From Nosema muscidifuracis (taxonomy: Eukaryota > Microsporidia > Nosematidae), in the NCBI GenBank assembly GCA_028335825.1, contig JAIOKI010000011.1, forward strand, positions 2,501-66,500: DNA of 64,000 nt, in the 5' to 3' direction. The notes beneath the pieces are model-generated. The model had not been told where the DNA came from. It did not search any database and saw nothing but the letters and a program-made list of their open reading frames with translations. The position numbers and the translations under genes were made by a program. Shown here in pieces: positions 61,801 through 64,000 of this stretch (position 1 is the first letter of the stretch; each line of letters begins with the position of its first letter).

Positions 61801-62360
61801 ATATAATGATTTCTTTTTTTATATAATATAAAGAGGAACATTATTTTGAAGATAGTATTTTATGTATCTAAATATCTATCTGTTAATAGGTATAATTATA
61901 AGAGTCATAAACCAACTAATTAATAAATTAACTTAAAATGATTTTACAGAAGCAGGCAAAGATAATCTTATAAATATATAAAATTTAATCTATGAGTAAT
62001 TATATTTTCTTAAGTATTTTTAATTTAACAAAAAAAATATATTCTGAAAAATAAATTAAATATAAAATTAAAGAGATGTATTAATCTTATTTATAATAAT
62101 TAATAAAGTACAAACTTTAAGAGAATATTCTAAGTTTTACATAAAGAGATATAATACTTAAAAGAAATATTTATTTTTCTGCATACTACTCAAATAACAT
62201 CTATGAAAAACTTTTTATATTATAAAAATTATAATATATTTTATCTATGTAGAGTAAATTCTTGATATATGCTTAATAAATAATTTTTACTAAACATCAG
62301 ATCATGTAAAATTTATTATTTTATTCATGTTATGTAATACAGATATATAATTAAATTTAA
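61801..62360. other. A+T-rich spacer up to the LINE
   Basis: No coding trace. Base composition changes abruptly at about 62365-62375, which marks the 3' end of the LINE on the minus strand. Confidence 0.5.
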
Positions 62361-62365
62361 TGAGT

Positions 62366-64000
62366 TATTTGTTTCTGCTCAGAATCGTTCAATAGTCAGG
62401 TTGATATCATTTGGCAGGTCTAGCCCTTCACAGTTCTTGTTTACTGTGGTATTTTTACCGCTCAAAAGCTCAATTATTACTTTTGGCTCGTCCCCTGTTA
62501 CTTTCCTGTCTTCAGCAGTTGCCTTCCCAGCTAGTGCACTTACGGCTCTAACCACTTCTTCCTCTCCTGCATCTTCCTGGTCATATCCTCGTCTTCGATC
62601 CAAAGAGATAGACTCTAAGGTCTTCTTCAGTACAATAGACTGGATGTATGCTTCTAGGAAGGGTAGGATTTCCAGCTCCCTGATATACTTCTGGTGGTAT
62701 TTGGTTACCACTCCATCCCATTTCATGACATAAGGAACTATTCTTGTTCGAGATTTATGAATTAATCCCAATTCATTTGCAAGAAGATCGTATTTTCTAA
62801 GTTTCTCATTCTCAACTATTGTAAGTCGATCCTGGTTGGTAATACCAACTTCCACTATTAATATCTCTTTCTTCTTCTTGTCAAATACAAGAATATCAGG
62901 CTTATTATGGCTAACTTTAATACTAGTTGATACTCTTGTGTCCACTCGTATCTCAGCTCTTTCATTCTCAATTATTTCTTGTACTGAGTGGCCACGTATC
63001 TTATTAGTCTTCTTAAAGCCATATTTCTTGCATAGTAAGAGATGAATACATCTAACTACCTCGTTGTGTCGCTTCATATAATCAAAACCCAACATTCGAT
63101 CACATTTGGTAGCCAGATGATCCACGGTCTTCCTATGAGATCCACAGTGGGGGCATTGCCCTTCCTGTCCACAGAATATATTCCTATCCTGCAGGAAGCA
63201 ATAAATTGCCTCGGATCTAGACTGGTTGTTCCCTTTTACCAGCCAGGTAGAGGAGTCCCTGATGCTCACTAATTCATTCCCTTTAGCTTTAAACAACTTT
63301 CCATGGTTGGTTCTTTTACCTATTTCGTTGTAAAGCGCCGTTCTTTGGGCTTCTCTTAGCATCTTGTGGGTTATCTCCCCTGCAAAGTTATACCTTGCTT
63401 TGAGGTACTCCCTGATAGTAAAGAGATGAGACTTGGTCTCTTCTTCTACTTTTAGTATTGCTGCTCGTCTAGGTGAACTATTTCTAGATTCATCCAGTGA
63501 CTTGTAGATAGATAGAAGCATATTCTCACTTCTATCTTCAATACTTATGAGTCCTCTCCCCATTTCAGATCTAGGGAGGTATAATCTTTCCTTACAGGCT
63601 GGCTGTAGATGGATTTGGTACTTAATTAGTACCTGTCGGATATCAAAATCAAGACTTTTAAAATCTGCTGGTTCTAGTTTTAGAAGGCCAACATGGTAGT
63701 TTATCACTGATATTGCATGCTCATTAATAGCTCGAATCATATTCTTGCCATTTAATTTAGTTTTGCACAGCTTCTCTACCCTTTGTAAGATCTCACTTCT
63801 TACTTTTTCAAAAGTCTCTCTTTTGACAGTACTAGAGGGATCCTCTGTAATTCCAAGGTATTTATATCCTTGGTGACCCTCCAGCACAACTGCATCATCG
63901 CTACATTCTATACAGTTAGTTGCAGACTTACTTTTGTTCATCTCTAAACCTACAGCTGAGAAAAACTTTTTGGTTTCCTCGTTCATTAATTTAAGAACAA
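62366..64000 (-). mobile_element. R4/Dong-type LINE, 3' part, running off the window
   Basis: A minus-strand non-LTR retrotransposon whose 5' part lies outside the window. Its base composition is far richer in G+C than anything else here and its frame is uninterrupted, so the insertion is recent. The 3' untranslated part is only about 10-15 bases long before A+T-rich flanking DNA begins. No poly-A tail is obvious; R4/Dong elements often end in short simple repeats. Target-site duplication cannot be judged because the other end is missing. Confidence 0.88.
62379..64000 (-). CDS. R4/Dong-type LINE polyprotein, C-terminal part: RT thumb, zinc knuckle and restriction-like endonuclease
   Basis: The frame stays open to the window edge, so the Met at 63986 is internal. 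Counting from it, residues 1-30 (KKFFSAVGLEMNKSKSA) follow the RT active-site box, and residues 41-150 hold YKYLGI and ERLYLPRSEMGRGLISI, conserved in the R4/Dong clade. Cys278, Cys281, His290 and Cys295 form a CCHC zinc knuckle. Residues 361-381 (NKPDILVF, then EILIVEVGI) carry Pro-Asp and Glu of a PD-(D/E)xK endonuclease that nicks the target DNA. The order RT, CCHC, endonuclease is that of restriction-endonuclease-bearing LINEs. Codon use differs strongly from the resident genes. The frame ends at TGA 62379. Confidence 0.9.
   Translation of the reverse strand, partial: VLKLMNEETKKFFSAVGLEMNKSKSATNCIECSDDAVVLEGHQGYKYLGITEDPSSTVKRETFEKVRSEILQRVEKLCKTKLNGKNMIRAINEHAISVINYHVGLLKLEPADFKSLDFDIRQVLIKYQIHLQPACKERLYLPRSEMGRGLISIEDRSENMLLSIYKSLDESRNSSPRRAAILKVEEETKSHLFTIREYLKARYNFAGEITHKMLREAQRTALYNEIGKRTNHGKLFKAKGNELVSIRDSSTWLVKGNNQSRSEAIYCFLQDRNIFCGQEGQCPHCGSHRKTVDHLATKCDRMLGFDYMKRHNEVVRCIHLLLCKKYGFKKTNKIRGHSVQEIIENERAEIRVDTRVSTSIKVSHNKPDILVFDKKKKEILIVEVGITNQDRLTIVENEKLRKYDLLANELGLIHKSRTRIVPYVMKWDGVVTKYHQKYIRELEILPFLEAYIQSIVLKKTLESISLDRRRGYDQEDAGEEEVVRAVSALAGKATAEDRKVTGDEPKVIIELLSGKNTTVNKNCEGLDLPNDINLTIERF

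Noticed and set aside
62401-63272. Plus-strand open frames opposite the LINE
   Set aside because: They are shadows of the G+C-richer LINE coding strand and show no motif or start signal of their own.

Overview
The window looks like one chromosome end of a gene-poor, extremely A+T-rich unicellular eukaryote, most likely a microsporidian. It opens with a telomeric array mixing CCTA and CCTAA units (G-strand TAGG/TTAGG). Genes are intron-poor and carry a short C-rich motif (TACCC, TACCT or TACTCC) a few bases before the start codon, as is known for microsporidia. The gene types and the transposable-element mix (R4/Dong-type LINE, MULE, Ty3/gypsy) also fit. No species marker such as rRNA is present, so the assignment is an inference.

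Fewer than ten genes look intact. From the left: telomere; two broken small ORFs (1.0-2.6 kb); a predicted secreted protein (5.7-6.5 kb); an eight-pass membrane protein with a J-domain-like N-terminus lacking HPD (12.0-12.9 kb); a BEM46-like alpha/beta hydrolase split by one frameshift (14.5-15.3 kb); a predicted secreted 442-residue protein (18.5-19.8 kb); a MULE fossil; a Ty3/gypsy fossil; a small homeodomain gene (26.0 kb); a predicted secreted 539-residue protein (27.6-29.3 kb); MULE and integrase-like fossils; a cysteine-rich membrane protein gene with one in-frame stop (33.1-34.2 kb); another MULE fossil (35.2-36.8 kb); a long near-empty stretch; a predicted secreted 541-residue protein (44.3-46.0 kb); the paralogue of the 18.5 kb gene (48.2-49.6 kb); a decayed relative of the cysteine-rich gene (50 kb); a gypsy-like fossil; a broken paralogue of the 27.6 kb gene (58.3-59.9 kb); a MULE fossil; and the 3' part of an intact-looking R4/Dong-type LINE running off the right end (62.4-64.0 kb).

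Two blocks are duplicated in the same order and orientation about 30 kb apart: block A (about 17.2-19.9 and 47.0-49.6 kb) and block B (about 27.5-30.9 and 58.1-61.5 kb). Each carries a member of what appears to be one superfamily of predicted secreted proteins. In both blocks the non-coding flank is better conserved than the coding sequence, and substitutions in the proteins are clustered. This suggests a diversifying subtelomeric family. A second family, cysteine-rich with C-terminal membrane segments, has one nearly whole and one decayed member.

Most of the rest is A+T-rich spacer with worn coding traces. The LINE stands out sharply by its much higher G+C content, which suggests recent arrival.
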